DNA from: Thermofilaceae archaeon
Lineage (GTDB): Archaea > Thermoproteota > Thermoprotei > Thermofilales > Thermofilaceae
Reading direction: 5' to 3'
NCBI GenBank assembly: GCA_025057995.1
Contig: JANXEW010000001.1
Span: 372,001 to 436,000 of the forward strand
Length of the DNA: 64,000 nt
The notes under the pieces are model-generated. The model saw nothing but the letters and a program-made list of their open reading frames with translations. It was not told where the DNA came from and did not search any database. How positions within the stretch are numbered: the stretch's first letter is position 1; each line of letters begins with the position of its first letter. Both the position numbers and the translations under genes were made by a program. Positions 17,718-26,005 of this stretch are shown piece by piece.

Positions 17718-18077
17718 TCAAGTTGAAAGACACTCGATTAGGTTGCGTGTCAGATTTGAGCCCTTTTCAGTTAACATGATAACTGTGCGTGACGTGCTTT
17801 CAAATAGTTTGACTAGTTCCGCGTCCTCCATATTTTTTAAGGTTAAGAGAAGCTGATGTATTTCACCTCCAGTTTTCCGAGTGAGTTCAGTCAAAGATGC
17901 TTTTCCATTGTTTCTCCTTAGTATTAGGAGTAGCTCTAGGATGTTCCAGACGGAGGGATCTGACTCAGTAAGAGAATAGGTGTACTTGCGTTTGCCTAGG
18001 ATGTTAGCGATAAGTGTTATTCGCTTTGCCTCCTTTACAGCTTTACTCAATTCTTCATCGTCAAGAAACGTTTGCAT
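17718..18077 (-). CDS. Winged-helix regulator, B-type paralogue
   Basis: The 119-residue product pairs an N-terminal helix (LDDEELSKAVKEAKRI) with a winged-helix domain (ILELLLILRRNNGKASLTELTRKTGG, ending TVIMLTEKGSNLTRNLIE). Both parts match the protein at 8919-9335, in the same order. It is the last of three small minus-strand genes that face the end of the pilin operon. The pairing with the A-type gene at 18406 repeats the arrangement at the other end of the operon. DNA binding is inferred from the fold pattern. Confidence 0.7.
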   Translation of the reverse strand: MQTFLDDEELSKAVKEAKRITLIANILGKRKYTYSLTESDPSVWNILELLLILRRNNGKASLTELTRKTGGEIHQLLLTLKNMEDAELVKLFESTSRTVIMLTEKGSNLTRNLIECLST

Positions 18078-18121
18078 AGCTAGTAACTATTTGGTATTAG
18101 GTTATTTAAAACTGTTTTAGT

Positions 18122-18328
18122 TTACTTGAGTGAGCTTATTGGCTGAGAGCTTCTTGACGGTAATTTTTCATCGTCTCGCGCCCTCCTTATAGCGAGTAGC
18201 CTCGCGTAAGTTAACAGTATGAGCGTAGCTGATTCAAGTTGACTACTCGCACGGATTACTTTGCGAGCGGTCTCTACAGCTTTGCATAACTCTTTTCTAT
18301 CATCTAACATTTCGTTTGCTGTCTTCAA
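18122..18328 (-). CDS. Small protein resembling the N-terminal helix of the B-type regulators
   Basis: The 68-residue reading frame contains LDDRKELCKAVETARKVIRA, similar to LDDEELSKAVKEAKRI of the neighbouring regulator (17718-18077), but it stops before any winged helix, ending in a Ser/Arg-rich tail. It may be a truncated copy left by duplication, or a small partner that dimerises with the full-length regulators. It lies between the A-type and B-type genes on the same strand with gaps of about 45 and 78 bases. Low certainty that it is translated. Confidence 0.4.
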   Translation of the reverse strand: MKTANEMLDDRKELCKAVETARKVIRASSQLESATLILLTYARLLAIRRARDDEKLPSRSSQPISSLK

Positions 18329-18405
18329 GCTTCTCAGACGATATTCTGCAGTTATAGTATTTAAAGTTTATAGTTTAATCGAGATGTGTATCGAGTACTT
18401 CCTTC

Positions 18406-18708
18406 CTAAAGGAGGTTAAGTTCTTTAGCTCTGTTCTCTAAGACTTCTGAAATAATCAACCCTTCATCGGTAAGGTAAATGAAACTGATTCGACTTGCGG
18501 CTACCTCATTAACCAGTTTCATCTTTTTAAGCTTCTCTATCCGGGCTTTCAACTTGCCGTAATCAGGCTCGATCGTCTGGAAGCGGGTAAGAGGGAGCGC
18601 ACCGAGCTTAACCCATGATAGAGCGAGTATTATAGCCATGTCTTGCCATTCGAGCTCGTAGCGCCTCCTGTTTGCCTCCACGATCACTGCATCAGGTGTG
18701 ATTGACAT
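18406..18708 (-). CDS. Winged-helix regulator, A-type paralogue
   Basis: The 100-residue protein is related over its whole length to the product at 9316-9639: VIVEANRRRYELEWQDMAII corresponds to MIVEVDEKLIKLSWRELAIL, and LKKMKLVNEV corresponds to LKELDLVEEY. It is a single winged-helix domain with a C-terminal helix. It heads a three-gene set on the minus strand. The AAAAAATATTTTTTACC stretch just upstream (18712-18727) can serve as its promoter. Regulation of the pilin locus is inferred from the duplication and position. Confidence 0.7.
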   Translation of the reverse strand: MSITPDAVIVEANRRRYELEWQDMAIILALSWVKLGALPLTRFQTIEPDYGKLKARIEKLKKMKLVNEVAASRISFIYLTDEGLIISEVLENRAKELNLL

Positions 18709-19091
18709 CTAAAAAATATTTTTTACCTTTTGACGGGTTCAATATTTCTCGATTGAAGCTTCTCTAAGATTTGTGTCTTGCACCGATACAGTTGCAGCTC
18801 TTTGGAGAAGCTACTAAGACTTTAAACGATGACCATAGCTTCCGTATTCCTAAGCTCTACTAATCTTCTCTTAAGGCATTCTCCCTCGTTCGTATAGCCG
18901 AAATAATTTTTACACTTTAACATCTTGTTGAAGCTTCTTAATGACAGTCGAAAATTTCTTTAGAGCCGTTCTTTACCCGTCTTTCACTTTATAAAGCTTG
19001 AAAGTTCGGCCGTCTCTTTTCCTCTTACGTTTAGTTGTATAATCGACATTCTGAGGAGAAAAAGGTTAAACGCTGTTAGCTCCTAATCGTA
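18709..19091. other. Gene-free stretch between regulator set and SIS protein
   Basis: About 380 AT-rich bases. Apart from the AT-rich promoter-like tract next to the regulator start I see no open frame, RNA gene or strong repeat here. It probably holds the promoter of the regulator set and the 3' end of the SIS gene. Confidence 0.4.
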
Positions 19092-20141
19092 CTAGTACTT
19101 AACTACTTTCGAAAGCTTCGTCGGTTTATCAGGGTCCAAGCCTTTAAGTACGCTTATATAGAACGCGAAAACTTGTGCTACCTTGACTAGGGGTATGACG
19201 TTTGCGTCTTCGCCAGCACCGGTGACCTCCAAAGAGTATGATGCATAATCCTTAAACTCGGAGGCTTTTGGCCCAACCAAGATAATGGGAGCTTTATAGC
19301 CTGCTATCCTCTCAAGTGCTTTTATAGAAGCCTCGAAGCTGGCACGGCTTGGAGCGAATAGGAACACAGGCGTCCCCTCATCCACGAGCTGTAGCGGTCC
19401 ATGCAGAAACTCTCTAACTGCGAAGCCTTCTGCGTGAACCATCGCAGCCTCCTTCAGCTTTAGTGCGGCTTCAAGAGCTATTGGGTATCCGGCACCCCTC
19501 CCAAGGCTGAAAGCGTGCTCCGCTTTCACGTAGCGTTCAGCTACTTCCCTTAACAAGTTCTTTTTAGCTAAAACTTCGCGGGCGGCTTCAGACGCTCTCT
19601 CTATTTCACTAAAGACTTTTCCGGTTAGAGTATAAACTAGCGCAAGCGCTGCCGCTAGCTGAACGTCAAAAGTCTTCGTCGCCGCTACAGCCTTCTCCTC
19701 TCCAGCTCTAGTGACGATTGCAGCATCAGAGATCCTTGACAGCGTGCTCCCAAACGTGTTCGTTATTGCGATAGTCTTAACCCCCATGGTCCTAGCTACG
19801 TTGAAGGCTTCTACGATGTCGCTGCTTTCGCCTGACTGTGAGTAGCCGATGATGAAGTACTTGCCTTTAGCCGGGCGCCATTCTGTAAACTCTGAAGCGG
19901 GAACTGCAGCCAAGTGGAAGTCGGTGTATTTGCTGAAGAGATGTTGGAGGAAGAGGCTAGCGTGGAAACTTGTGCCGCTCCCTATCACGTAGCCGCGCTT
20001 AACCCCGTTAGCCTCAAGTTCCTTGAGGAGGGATGCTGCAGCTTTCACCTGGTCAACGGCTTCACGAATGGTGCGGGTTACCGCGTCGGGACCTTCAGCG
20101 AGCTCTCTACCCATGTATTCTCCTTTACTCTTCTCGGCCAC
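19092..20141 (-). CDS. SIS-domain sugar isomerase/deaminase, GlmS C-terminal-like
   Basis: The 349-residue protein has two SIS domains as in the isomerase half of glucosamine-6-phosphate synthase: GSGTSFHASLFLQHL and GYSQSGESSDIVEA in the first, GRGAGYPIALEAALKLKEA with AVREFLHGP in the second, and a C-terminal KSVVKY-like end (LSKVVKY). The glutaminase domain is absent, so it cannot use glutamine directly; relatives act as glucosamine-6-phosphate deaminase or sugar isomerases (for example archaeal GlmD). A likely role is interconversion of fructose-6-P and glucosamine-6-P feeding the GlmU-like enzyme nearby. The GTG at 20141 sits 26 bases from a shared TATA; ATG at 20114 with AGGAG is an alternative start. 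Confidence 0.8.
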   Translation of the reverse strand: MAEKSKGEYMGRELAEGPDAVTRTIREAVDQVKAAASLLKELEANGVKRGYVIGSGTSFHASLFLQHLFSKYTDFHLAAVPASEFTEWRPAKGKYFIIGYSQSGESSDIVEAFNVARTMGVKTIAITNTFGSTLSRISDAAIVTRAGEEKAVAATKTFDVQLAAALALVYTLTGKVFSEIERASEAAREVLAKKNLLREVAERYVKAEHAFSLGRGAGYPIALEAALKLKEAAMVHAEGFAVREFLHGPLQLVDEGTPVFLFAPSRASFEASIKALERIAGYKAPIILVGPKASEFKDYASYSLEVTGAGEDANVIPLVKVAQVFAFYISVLKGLDPDKPTKLSKVVKY

Positions 20142-20161
20142 GAGTACCTTTCGACTGAATC

Positions 20162-20171
20162 GATTAAAAGC
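20162..20171. promoter_or_regulatory. Shared bidirectional TATA for the SIS gene and acpS
   Basis: GATTAAAAGC lies in the 60-base gap between the divergent genes. Its centre is about 26 bases from the GTG at 20141 on the minus strand, predicting a leaderless transcript, and about 35 bases from the acpS ATG on the plus strand, predicting a short leader. Inferred from spacing. Confidence 0.4.
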
Positions 20172-20201
20172 TTGCTTGCTGAAGGTTGAGAGGCTTAGCG
20201 C

Positions 20202-20570
20202 ATGATAGTCGGAGTAGGCGTAGATATAGAGTCCGTAGATAAGTTCAGGAGGATGAGGAGGGAAGTCTTTGTAAGGGTGGTCAAGAGGGTTCTAACCGAG
20301 CGTGAAGAGATGTATTGTCTCGCTAAACTCGACCCCTACCCTCACGTGGCCGCTCGCTTCTGCGTTAAGGAGGCTTTCGTGAAGGCGTTAGGTGTTGAAG
20401 AAACCTGGTCGATACCGTTCAAGGATGTGGAGGTTCTCGGCACGCCGCCAGAATTGAGAGCCCATGGTAAGGCTGCTGATGCCTTAAAAAAGAAGGGCGT
20501 TTCAAAAGTCCACGCCAGTTTATCCCACACTAGCGATTACGTTGTCGCATTAGTCCTCCTAGAAGCCTAG
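20202..20570 (+). CDS. acpS: Holo-[acyl-carrier-protein] synthase
   Basis: The 122-residue protein has both diagnostic 4'-phosphopantetheinyl transferase motifs: GVDIESV (Asp8) and FCVKEAFVKALG (Glu57, Lys61), plus the closing HASLSHTSDYVVALVLLE. Length is that of the bacterial AcpS class. It moves the phosphopantetheine arm of CoA onto the serine of an acyl carrier protein, and an ACP gene lies convergently 6 bases away, so substrate and enzyme are adjacent. Most archaea are reported to lack ACP and AcpS, so presence is notable and suggests horizontal gain from bacteria. Function is secure from the motifs. Confidence 0.92.
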   Translation: MIVGVGVDIESVDKFRRMRREVFVRVVKRVLTEREEMYCLAKLDPYPHVAARFCVKEAFVKALGVEETWSIPFKDVEVLGTPPELRAHGKAADALKKKGVSKVHASLSHTSDYVVALVLLEA

Positions 20571-20575
20571 CCTCC

Positions 20576-20839
20576 CTACTTCACCTTTCCAGCGGCCTTT
20601 AGTTTTTCGACCACGTAGTCTACCGCCTGTCCAACTGTCTGGTTCTTTTCCACATCCTCGTCGGGGACTTCTATGCCGAAAACGTCTTCTATCTCAGCGA
20701 CGAGCTCGATCGTAGTTATCGAATCGGCGCCCAAGTCGTCGATGAAACGGGTCTCGGGTTTAAGCTCCTCGGGTTTAACCCTGTAAACCCTCGCGATAAT
20801 CTCCTTCACTTTCCTCTCGACTTCTGCTTCAGAGGTCAT
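20576..20839 (-). CDS. acpP: Acyl carrier protein
   Basis: The 87-residue acidic protein has the ACP fold: a first helix ([18 protein letters not shown]), then DDLGADS with Ser40 as phosphopantetheine site, the recognition helix [18 protein letters not shown], and a last helix. The usual DSL is DSI here, a common variant. It is the fourth gene of a minus-strand series pta-ackA-glmU-like-acpP, with only 38 bases separating it from the GlmU-like gene. No ketosynthase or other fatty acid synthase gene is in the window, so what it carries is not known: an acyl group for lipids, for lipoate, or for sugar acylation. Family call is firm. Confidence 0.92.
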   Translation of the reverse strand: MTSEAEVERKVKEIIARVYRVKPEELKPETRFIDDLGADSITTIELVAEIEDVFGIEVPDEDVEKNQTVGQAVDYVVEKLKAAGKVK

Positions 20840-20877
20840 GCTCCCGACCCGATAGCCAACCTCACCTTATTTAACTC

Positions 20878-22143
20878 TTATTCCCTCTCCAGCTTCTGCT
20901 GATACAACTGGATGTAGTGTTCGCGCTCGTCTCTCGTCAACTCGTAAAGATGGTTGAAGAGCTTGGTTTGAGCCTCTGTAAGCTCCTTATTTCTCCTCTT
21001 CATAGCTTCAGCAGCTGTTCTCAACATCCTCCTTAAGCCTGGACCCTTGCTCAACCTACCGTTCACGTACCAAGTGAATGAGGGTATGTACTTGGGCGAG
21101 ATGTCCGGCGCTAAGACGTTGCACATCACTCCGATAACAGCTCCAGTGTTGAGTAACGTTCCGATGCTCGTCTTCGCGTGGTCGCCGATGAAGCTGCCGA
21201 CCTTGATGGAACCCGTCTTCACCGGTCTCCCGTTGATGTAAACCTCGACTTCACTGTAATCGTTCTTCAAGTCGCTGTTTGTAGTAAGAGCGCCTAAGTT
21301 CACCCATTCGCCCACGTAAGCGTGGCCTAGGAAGCCGTCGTGGTACTTGTTACTGTAGCCATGGACGATCGACTCCTCCACTTCTCCGCCAACCCTGCAG
21401 ACTGGTCCAAGGGTTATCCCCCCGCGTAGCCTAGCCATGTGCATCACGTAAGTTCCCTCGCCAACGCTCGTCGGCCCCTCGACGTAGACGAAGGGGTAGA
21501 CGCGTGCACCATCCAACACCGCTACAGGCCCGTTCTCGGCGTCGATCACTACATTAGGGTAGACTACAGCGGTTGAAGCGATGTAAACGTCCTCTTTCTC
21601 GCCGAGGACTTCGACTCGACTTTTAACTTTCCCGTAAATCCCCTTCTTGCCGAGTCTTGCGAAGTCCCGTTTAATTGCTTCAGGGTTTTCAAATATGAGG
21701 TCCCAAGGCCAGTTTACGATCTTAGCTTTAACGTTCTCCCTCCCCAGCTCTTCCGAAAGCTTCTTGAGATACTCAGGGATAGGTAGCTTCCCCAGCTTCT
21801 CGAGAGTCTTTCTCTTAGCTTTTATGAACGCTACCTCACCGTCACATACGCCTACGTACTCGTCTCTCACGTCCACGTCCTCGCCCATGTGGATCAAACG
21901 CCCGTTGAGGAAGAGCGTGTCATCAAATGGGAGGGTGTTGACTTGGTAACATGGGTACCTTTCTCTCAACACGTCAGTCAAGTAGTCTCGAGCGCTAAGG
22001 CTCACCTCTACGCCCTGCCCGAAGGCGTCTAGAAGCTTTTCGAGAATAGTTGAGATCCCAACCCTCAACTCGTAGACCGCACGCGTCAAGGTAAGTGGGT
22101 AGAAGTTGGTGGCTTTCTCATCCTCAAACACACAGACCCTCAT
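20878..22143 (-). CDS. GlmU-like sugar nucleotidyltransferase/acyltransferase (NTP_transf_4 type)
   Basis: The roughly 421-residue product begins MRVCVFEDEKATNFYPLT, with TRAVYELRVG soon after, the signature of the divergent GlmU branch (PF13562/TIGR03991). The C-terminal part is a left-handed beta-helix of hexapeptide repeats (about 200-350; YVMHMARLRGG, GEVEESIVHGYSNK, HAKTSIGTLLNTGAVIG) as in acetyltransferases. Likely products are UDP-GlcNAc or a related nucleotide sugar from the sugar-1-P, with N-acetylation. ATG at 22143 is preferred over 22164 because the family starts with this strand and GGTTGGTG precedes it. It lies between ackA and acpP in the same operon. Confidence 0.8.
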   Translation of the reverse strand: MRVCVFEDEKATNFYPLTLTRAVYELRVGISTILEKLLDAFGQGVEVSLSARDYLTDVLRERYPCYQVNTLPFDDTLFLNGRLIHMGEDVDVRDEYVGVCDGEVAFIKAKRKTLEKLGKLPIPEYLKKLSEELGRENVKAKIVNWPWDLIFENPEAIKRDFARLGKKGIYGKVKSRVEVLGEKEDVYIASTAVVYPNVVIDAENGPVAVLDGARVYPFVYVEGPTSVGEGTYVMHMARLRGGITLGPVCRVGGEVEESIVHGYSNKYHDGFLGHAYVGEWVNLGALTTNSDLKNDYSEVEVYINGRPVKTGSIKVGSFIGDHAKTSIGTLLNTGAVIGVMCNVLAPDISPKYIPSFTWYVNGRLSKGPGLRRMLRTAAEAMKRRNKELTEAQTKLFNHLYELTRDEREHYIQLYQQKLERE

Positions 22144-22172
22144 GCTGGCACCAACCTGAACCAAAATATTTA

Positions 22173-23399
22173 CTAATAAGAATTATCTTTAGAGGCTCTC
22201 CCACGAATAAGCCTTAGAGTCTCCTCAGAGATAGCCAACTCCTCATTCGTCGGTATCACAAGTATCTTTACTTTTGAGTCGTCGCTGCTGATGACTCCAC
22301 CGTAATCTTCGGGTCTCTCGTTCTTCTTAGCGTCTAAGATTATCCCCAGGTTCTCCAACCCTCTAAGTATCTTCTCCCTCATCGTCGGGCTCCTCTCACC
22401 TATGCCAGCGGTCAAGACTATCGCGTCGGCGCCGTTCATTACAGCCATATAAGCCCCGATGTACTTCTTCACCCTATGGGCGAAGGCGTTCAAAGCCCTC
22501 TCAGCTCTCTTGTCGCCTTCCGAGCTTGCTTGAAGGAGGGTCCTCACGTCGTTGGAAACCTCTGAGAGACCGAGTAAGCCGCTCTTCTTGTTCAAGAGGT
22601 CGTACACCTCGTCTTCACTCAACTTCTCCCACTTCATTAGAAAATAGAAGATCGAAGGGTCGATGTCTCCACACCTTGTACCCATTATCAACCCTTCTAG
22701 GGGGGTTAAACCCATGCTAGTCTCGACGCTTCTACCGTACATGATGGCTGCTACGCTAGCACCGCTCCCCAAGTGGCAGGTGATCAACTTAAGCTTCTCA
22801 AGCGGTTCACCTAGTATCTCGGCAGCTTTCCTTGCAACGTAGGAGTGGCTTATTCCGTGGAACCCGTACCGCCTGATCCTATACTTCACGTAGAACTTGT
22901 AAGGTATAGCGTAGAGGTAAGCCTCCTCTGGGATCGTCGAGTGGAAAGCCGTGTCGAACACGGCTACGTGGATAGCGTGAGGGAAGACGCTTTTCGCAGC
23001 CCTTATGCCTAAAAGGTTTGCAGGGTTGTGGAGGGGGGCCATCCTAGCGTACTCTTCTATAACCTTCTCTACGCGTTCGTCGATTATCGAAGACTCCCGC
23101 ATTTCCCCTCCGTGAACAACCCTATGCCCTACACCAGTTATCTCATCGGGGTTCGAAATCACCCCTTTCTCCGCGTCGCAGAGCACCTTGAGTATGTGTT
23201 GGAGAGCTTCACCATGATCCTTGACCTTAACTGTGTACTTCAACTCCCCCCTAACGCTCTTATACTCTACGGTAGAGACACCTTCTCCTATTCTCTCAAC
23301 GACTCCGCTCGCAATCTCCCTTAGAGCATCCCCTTCTTCGACGTTGTAGACTCGAAACTTCACCGTCGAACTGCCGCTGTTCAAGACTAGGATCTTCAA
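22173..23399 (-). CDS. ackA: Acetate kinase
   Basis: The 408-residue protein has all family motifs: [11 protein letters not shown] at the start, GHRVVHGG, the catalytic region [22 protein letters not shown], the nucleotide-binding HLGSGASVA, and [10 protein letters not shown] with catalytic Arg/Asp. It interconverts acetate plus ATP with acetyl-phosphate plus ADP. Its start overlaps the stop of pta by four bases, the usual pta-ackA coupling, but in archaea this pair is uncommon (known from Methanosarcina and reported in Bathyarchaeia). Direction could be acetate formation with ATP gain or acetate uptake. Full length and intact. Confidence 0.96.
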   Translation of the reverse strand: MKILVLNSGSSTVKFRVYNVEEGDALREIASGVVERIGEGVSTVEYKSVRGELKYTVKVKDHGEALQHILKVLCDAEKGVISNPDEITGVGHRVVHGGEMRESSIIDERVEKVIEEYARMAPLHNPANLLGIRAAKSVFPHAIHVAVFDTAFHSTIPEEAYLYAIPYKFYVKYRIRRYGFHGISHSYVARKAAEILGEPLEKLKLITCHLGSGASVAAIMYGRSVETSMGLTPLEGLIMGTRCGDIDPSIFYFLMKWEKLSEDEVYDLLNKKSGLLGLSEVSNDVRTLLQASSEGDKRAERALNAFAHRVKKYIGAYMAVMNGADAIVLTAGIGERSPTMREKILRGLENLGIILDAKKNERPEDYGGVISSDDSKVKILVIPTNEELAISEETLRLIRGRASKDNSY

Positions 23400-24415
23400 C
23401 CTCTTTTCACCGCTCCTGCGATCGTAGAGACTATCGCTATGACTCCTACGATATCCTCTACGGTAGCTCCGCGAGAAAGGTCGCTAGCAGGTTTTGCGAA
23501 ACCCTGTAGGATTGGACCGTAGGCGTTAGCTCCCGCTATCCTCTGCACCAGCTTGTACGCGATGTTGCCGGAGTTTAAGTCAGGGAATATGAGCACGTTA
23601 GCCCTACCAGCGACAGGGCTTTCCCCCTTCACCTTCCTTTTCGCAACGCCGGGGTCGAGAGCGGCGTCAGCTTGGAGTTCACCGTCAATTAGAAGAGACG
23701 GGTCCTTTGAACGTGCTATTTCGAGAGCTTTCAAAACCTTATCCACGATAGGGTGTGAAGCGCTACCCTTTGTGGAGAAGGATAGGAGAGCGACTCTCGG
23801 CTCCCAACCTAGTAGCCACCTCGTGCTCCTAGCTGTCGCGACAGCTATGTCTGCTAACTGTTCTGGAGTGGGATCAACGTTGACAGCGCAGTCGGCGAAT
23901 ACAAGGCATCCTTCCTCACCCCCCTTGTAGCCTGGAACTTCCATGAGGAAGAAACTGGATGGGGTTGAAATGTTAGGCTGGAAGCCTATGGTGAGAGCGC
24001 ATGCGCGTATGACGTTAGCAGTCGTGTTTATAGCTCCTGCAACCATCCCGTCGGCAGAGCCCTCGTGGACCATCATCGCGGCGTAGAACAGTTCTCTTCT
24101 CATCAACTGCCTCGCCATCCCCAGCCTGTCTTCTCCGTAACCCCTTAGAGTTATGTACCTTCTAGCGTACTCCTCTACTTCACTCGGTCCCGGCTCTAAG
24201 ACTTCAAGCCCTGTAAGATCGAGGTTGAGTTTCTGAAAGGTTTCTTCTACCTTCCTCTTGTCGCCGACGAGGATGGGTTTCGCTATACCCAGTTCAAACG
24301 CTCGCCGCGCAGCTGCAGCTATTCTCTCGTCCGTAGCCTCCGGTAGAACGATGTTTGACCGATAGCGTCTAGCCCTGTCTATTATCCTGTCGATAACCCG
24401 TTGGGGTTGGCTCAT
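23396..24415 (-). CDS. pta: Phosphate acetyltransferase
   Basis: The 339-residue protein is a single PTA_PTB domain of the short bacterial type: [11 protein letters not shown] near the start, [59 protein letters not shown] and [19 protein letters not shown]. It converts acetyl-CoA and phosphate to acetyl-phosphate and CoA. It begins the operon with ackA, the GlmU-like gene and acpP. A TATA sequence lies 26 bases before the ATG, so its transcript is probably leaderless. Intact; the family call is secure. Confidence 0.96.
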   Translation of the reverse strand: MSQPQRVIDRIIDRARRYRSNIVLPEATDERIAAAARRAFELGIAKPILVGDKRKVEETFQKLNLDLTGLEVLEPGPSEVEEYARRYITLRGYGEDRLGMARQLMRRELFYAAMMVHEGSADGMVAGAINTTANVIRACALTIGFQPNISTPSSFFLMEVPGYKGGEEGCLVFADCAVNVDPTPEQLADIAVATARSTRWLLGWEPRVALLSFSTKGSASHPIVDKVLKALEIARSKDPSLLIDGELQADAALDPGVAKRKVKGESPVAGRANVLIFPDLNSGNIAYKLVQRIAGANAYGPILQGFAKPASDLSRGATVEDIVGVIAIVSTIAGAVKRG

Positions 24416-24436
24416 GTTAATCCCGCGTATACCCTA

Positions 24437-24444
24437 GCTTAAAT
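24437..24444 (-). promoter_or_regulatory. TATA box of the pta-ackA-glmU-like-acpP operon
   Basis: On the minus strand the sequence reads ATTTAAGC, centred 26 bases upstream of the pta ATG, placing the start of transcription at or next to the start codon. Inferred from position and composition. Confidence 0.5.
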
Positions 24445-24489
24445 GCCTCACGTCTACACCTTCAAAGGTTTACCGAACGTAGCGAACGG

Positions 24490-25101
24490 TTAACGGAGAA
24501 CTGTAGCAGTGAGCATGGAGAAGCCGAAGTAGATTAAAATGAGGGCTAGTGTAGCTAAGATTAGCCTGTAGATCCTCACGTCTAGCCTGCTAAATGACCC
24601 TGCAGCAGCTATGAAGATGAGCCAAATGTAGTCGAGCCAAACGTGAGTCGCATAGAAAACCAGGATACCGGTGAAACCCTCCAGTAGAGCTTCAGCTATG
24701 AGAGGCGACCCAACCCCCAGCCACCACATTATGAACAGAGGGTTGAAGAGGGAGAGAGCGGCACCCGTTAATACGGGACCTCTGATGGTCTCCCCACTTC
24801 TAATTTCGACGTCAGCCTTCAGCGAGCCTTTTAACGTGAGTAAGCCGAAGAACAACATGAAAGCTCCACCAGATAAACCTAGCACAAACCTGAAAGCCTG
24901 GTTAGACAGTACTTCGCTCAACCCGTAAGCTATTGCTACGACGAGGGGTAGCTCGACTATCGTATGTCCGACCGCTACGCTTAAACCAGCCTTCCAGCCT
25001 CCTTTGACACCAGATATTGTCGTCGCAGCTGTAAGAGGTCCGGGCGCAAGAGCACCTGAGGCGCTCACGGTGATTACCTTTACAGCGAATTCCGGATCCA
25101 C
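24490..25101 (-). CDS. LysE/RhtB-family exporter
   Basis: The 203-residue membrane protein has six hydrophobic segments and the LysE-superfamily start (SASGALAPGPLTAATTISGVKGGWKAGLSVAVGH), including the Pro-Gly-Pro turn and Gly-Gly region. Members export amino acids or other small solutes. The GTG start is 39 bases after the phosphoglycolate phosphatase gene on the same strand, so they may be co-transcribed. Substrate cannot be told from sequence. Confidence 0.8.
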   Translation of the reverse strand: MDPEFAVKVITVSASGALAPGPLTAATTISGVKGGWKAGLSVAVGHTIVELPLVVAIAYGLSEVLSNQAFRFVLGLSGGAFMLFFGLLTLKGSLKADVEIRSGETIRGPVLTGAALSLFNPLFIMWWLGVGSPLIAEALLEGFTGILVFYATHVWLDYIWLIFIAAAGSFSRLDVRIYRLILATLALILIYFGFSMLTATVLR

Positions 25102-25140
25102 GACAGCTTTGGTGTCTACATCACGTTTATCAACTTTCCC

Positions 25141-25845
25141 CTAGAGAAGCTGTTTCCTTTCTAGAAGATCGACCGCCTCTAGGAAACCCTTAAAGTAGCT
25201 GTTGTTTACGACGTAGCACGCTTTCTCTTTGACTCGAGTCGGAGCGTTTCCGAGTGCTACGCTCACACCAGCTACCTCGAACATCGGTATGTCCACTTCG
25301 CTATCACCTACGGCTGCAACGCTTGAGGGATCGAGGTCTAGGATCTTGCAAGCCTCTAGAAGCCCCCTCGCCTTGTTTACCCCTACCCTGTGCACGTGTA
25401 TCGCCCAACCGCTGTCTACTACTTCATAACCTATAGGACTAAGGACTTCAGAAGCTCTACTCGTTGCTTGTTCAGGCGTTAAACCGGGGGCAGGGTGGAA
25501 GGCTAAGTCTACGAACCTAAACTGGTTCTGCCAGCTGTAGAGCAGTATACCGTCCAACTTTTCCTTTACTACCTTGAGGATCGCGTCCCTATCTTCTGCA
25601 GGAGCGAGTAGCCGGTAATTGTTCCTAAAGCCTACGACGCCCCCGTTCTCCGCGACTGCTAACCTTGTGACGGGGAGGTAGTAGGCTAGTGTTACGACGG
25701 CTGGGTAAGATGCGCCAGATACAAGGATGACTTTAACCCCAAAATTCTTGATTTCCTCCAGCTTCTTCACCACCTCGTAGTGGATAACGCCTTCACTATC
25801 CGTGAGCGTCCCGTCAAGATCTACCGCTAAGCACTTTAAAGGCAT
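25141..25845 (-). CDS. Phosphoglycolate phosphatase, archaeal HAD type
   Basis: The 234-residue protein is a HAD hydrolase of the COG0561/IIB type: motif I DLDGTLTD (nucleophile Asp9), motif II VSGASY, Lys in GVNKARGL, and motif IV GDSEVDIPMFEVAG. Length and the short alpha/beta cap match archaeal phosphoglycolate phosphatases (Thermoplasma-type). It would hydrolyse 2-phosphoglycolate, the oxygenation by-product of RuBisCO, and a RuBisCO gene is 8 kb away. Other sugar phosphates are possible for this class. It precedes the LysE gene on the same strand. Confidence 0.78.
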   Translation of the reverse strand: MPLKCLAVDLDGTLTDSEGVIHYEVVKKLEEIKNFGVKVILVSGASYPAVVTLAYYLPVTRLAVAENGGVVGFRNNYRLLAPAEDRDAILKVVKEKLDGILLYSWQNQFRFVDLAFHPAPGLTPEQATSRASEVLSPIGYEVVDSGWAIHVHRVGVNKARGLLEACKILDLDPSSVAAVGDSEVDIPMFEVAGVSVALGNAPTRVKEKACYVVNNSYFKGFLEAVDLLERKQLL

Positions 25846-26005
25846 CCCGACCGTTTCTCACCACCGTTTATCAAGGTAGCGCACGTCGAGTTAAAGTACA
25901 GCGTATTAAACGTAAAACAACACTACATTTCAATTCCTAGAATGTAGCACCTTAGTCGGCGTTTTCAAAATAAGGGTAATATAACATCCCCCTACGTCTC
26001 CTTCG
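25846..26005. other. Divergent promoter region with a 7-bp inverted repeat
   Basis: This 160-base gap separates the phosphatase (minus) from the OPT transporter (plus). CTACATT and AATGTAG around 25922-25947 form an inverted repeat with an 11-base centre, a possible operator. AT-rich sequence near 25965-25985 (AATAAGGGTAATATAAC) can serve as the transporter's TATA region. Nothing else supported. Confidence 0.35.

Noticed and set aside
25922..25950. CRISPR-repeat-like ATTTCAATTCCTAG
   Set aside because: Only a single copy; no array, spacers or cas genes in the window.
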